A stretch of 6,212 bases of DNA. Origin: an uncultured Rhodanobacteraceae bacterium (GTDB taxonomy: Bacteria; Pseudomonadota; Gammaproteobacteria; Xanthomonadales; SZUA-5). Shown one piece after another: positions 5,860 to 6,212 of this stretch. Below the pieces are notes generated by a model. That model did not search any database. It saw nothing but the letters and a program-made list of their open reading frames with translations, and was not told the DNA's origin. Within the stretch, counting starts at the first letter, position 1. Each line of letters opens with the position of its first letter. A program made the translations under genes and the position numbers. Location of the stretch: assembly GCA_937928755.1 (NCBI GenBank), contig CALEZI010000178.1, forward strand, positions 1-6,212, given 5' to 3'.

Positions 5860-6083
5860 CCTCATCGATGTGAGCCCTTCGTGGGTCCAGACTCGTCTGG
5901 ACGCTCTCGCTGGGCCATCCAGCCAGCAGGCGAGGTCGAAAGGCGTCCAGACAAGTCTGGACCCACAAGAGCACGAGAGCCCGCTCCTGCCACTCAACAC
6001 TCAACACTCAACACTCAACACTCAACACTCAACACTCAACACTCACCACTCACCACTCACCATTCACCGTTCACCACTTACAA
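5860..6083. repeat. Macro-repeat copy 2 (224 bp): inverted REP pair plus expanded heptamer tract
   Basis: This copy has the same order as copy 1, with REPs at 5881-5904 (plus) and 5943-5966 (minus). The first 129 bases differ from copy 1 at only about 4 positions, all outside the two REPs. It is 49 bases longer than copy 1, which is exactly seven heptamers. The open frame that runs through this copy on the plus strand (from 5870) is a by-product of the repeat and not a gene. Confidence 0.85.
5991..6081. repeat. Heptanucleotide tract, 13 units (expanded allele)
   Basis: There are seven perfect CACTCAA units (5991-6039), three CACTCAC units (6040-6060), then CATTCAC, CGTTCAC and CACTTAC. The last units match those of copy 1 in order, while the first unit type has multiplied. 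This looks like local slippage or unequal exchange inside one copy of the macro-repeat. Confidence 0.85.
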
Positions 6084-6212
6084 CCTCATCGATGTGAGCC
6101 CTTCGTGGGTCCAGGCTTGTCTGGACGCTCTCGCTGGGCCATCGAGCCAGAGGGCGAGATCGAAAGGCGTCCAGACAAGTCTGGACCCACAAGAGCACGA
6201 GAGCCCGCTCCT
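6084..6212. repeat. Macro-repeat copy 3, cut by the window end
   Basis: The first 129 bases of a third unit are present, with REPs at 6105-6128 (plus) and 6167-6190 (minus). It differs from copy 2 at 6 positions: two in the first REP and four in the spacer between the REPs. In the first REP the stem arm reads TCCAGGC, so one A-T pair becomes a G-T wobble and the hairpin can still form. The second REP is identical in all three copies. The array continues past the window. Confidence 0.85.

Noticed and set aside
5870..6097. 75-codon plus-strand frame with a repetitive NTQHSTL C-terminal part.
   Set aside because: It is the translation of the REP pair and the heptamer tract; three heptamers make one 7-residue period, so the repeated peptide is expected from the DNA repeat alone.
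5685..6212. CRISPR array.
   Set aside because: The repeated units are 175-224 bp with internal inverted REPs, and the sequence between them is itself repeated; there are no unique spacers and no cas genes.
5685..6212. attC sites of an integron cassette array.
   Set aside because: No GTTRRRY/RYYYAAC core pairs at the unit ends, no genes between the units, and the array lies 4 kb from the integrase on its non-attI side.

Overview
The window is high-GC DNA that looks like the chromosome of a gammaproteobacterium of the Xanthomonadales/Lysobacterales (Xanthomonadaceae or Rhodanobacteraceae type). This rests on the codon use, the GTGGG-headed REP repeats, the heptanucleotide CACTCAC tracts, the promoters placed so close to ATG that transcripts would be leaderless, and a chromosomal integron integrase. 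The placement is inference; there is no rRNA or other taxonomic marker.

Layout. (1) Positions 1-235 are a comparatively AT-rich, hairpin-rich leader in front of an integron-type tyrosine recombinase. (2) 236-1642 is an IntI-family integrase with all catalytic residues, the IntI-specific insert, and an unusual N-terminal extension of about 150 residues. (3) 1764-3332 is a three-part signalling protein: FHA domain, GAF-like domain, short coiled coil, and SpoIIE/RsbU-type PP2C phosphatase. (4) 3490-4377 is an exported TPR protein. (5) 4378-4961 has no gene but holds three unrelated palindromic repeat elements in a row: a 127-bp MITE-like inverted repeat inside an 8-bp direct repeat, a pair of inverted REPs, and a CGCAAAG-type inverted repeat. 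(6) 4962-5666 is aat, leucyl/phenylalanyl-tRNA-protein transferase. (7) From 5685 to the window end there are at least three tandem copies of a large unit, each made of two inverted REPs plus, in the two complete copies, a heptanucleotide tract that has expanded from 6 to 13 units.

All four genes are on the plus strand, but they do not look like one pathway or a tight operon: gaps are 121, 157 and 584 bases. The integrase is separate from the signalling, TPR and aat genes. The phosphatase and aat both have a TAGAAT- or CAGAAT-like -10 hexamer ending exactly 6 bases before ATG and no convincing Shine-Dalgarno sequence, which suggests separate, leaderless transcripts. In contrast the integrase has a clear GGAGAG ribosome binding site.

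I do not see a new multi-gene system. The most unusual items are the integrase with its long low-complexity extension, the 8-bp-flanked MITE-like palindrome, and the tandem REP-pair/heptamer macro-repeat after aat. No gene cassette or convincing attC site is visible inside the window; a cassette array, if present, would be expected to the left of position 1.
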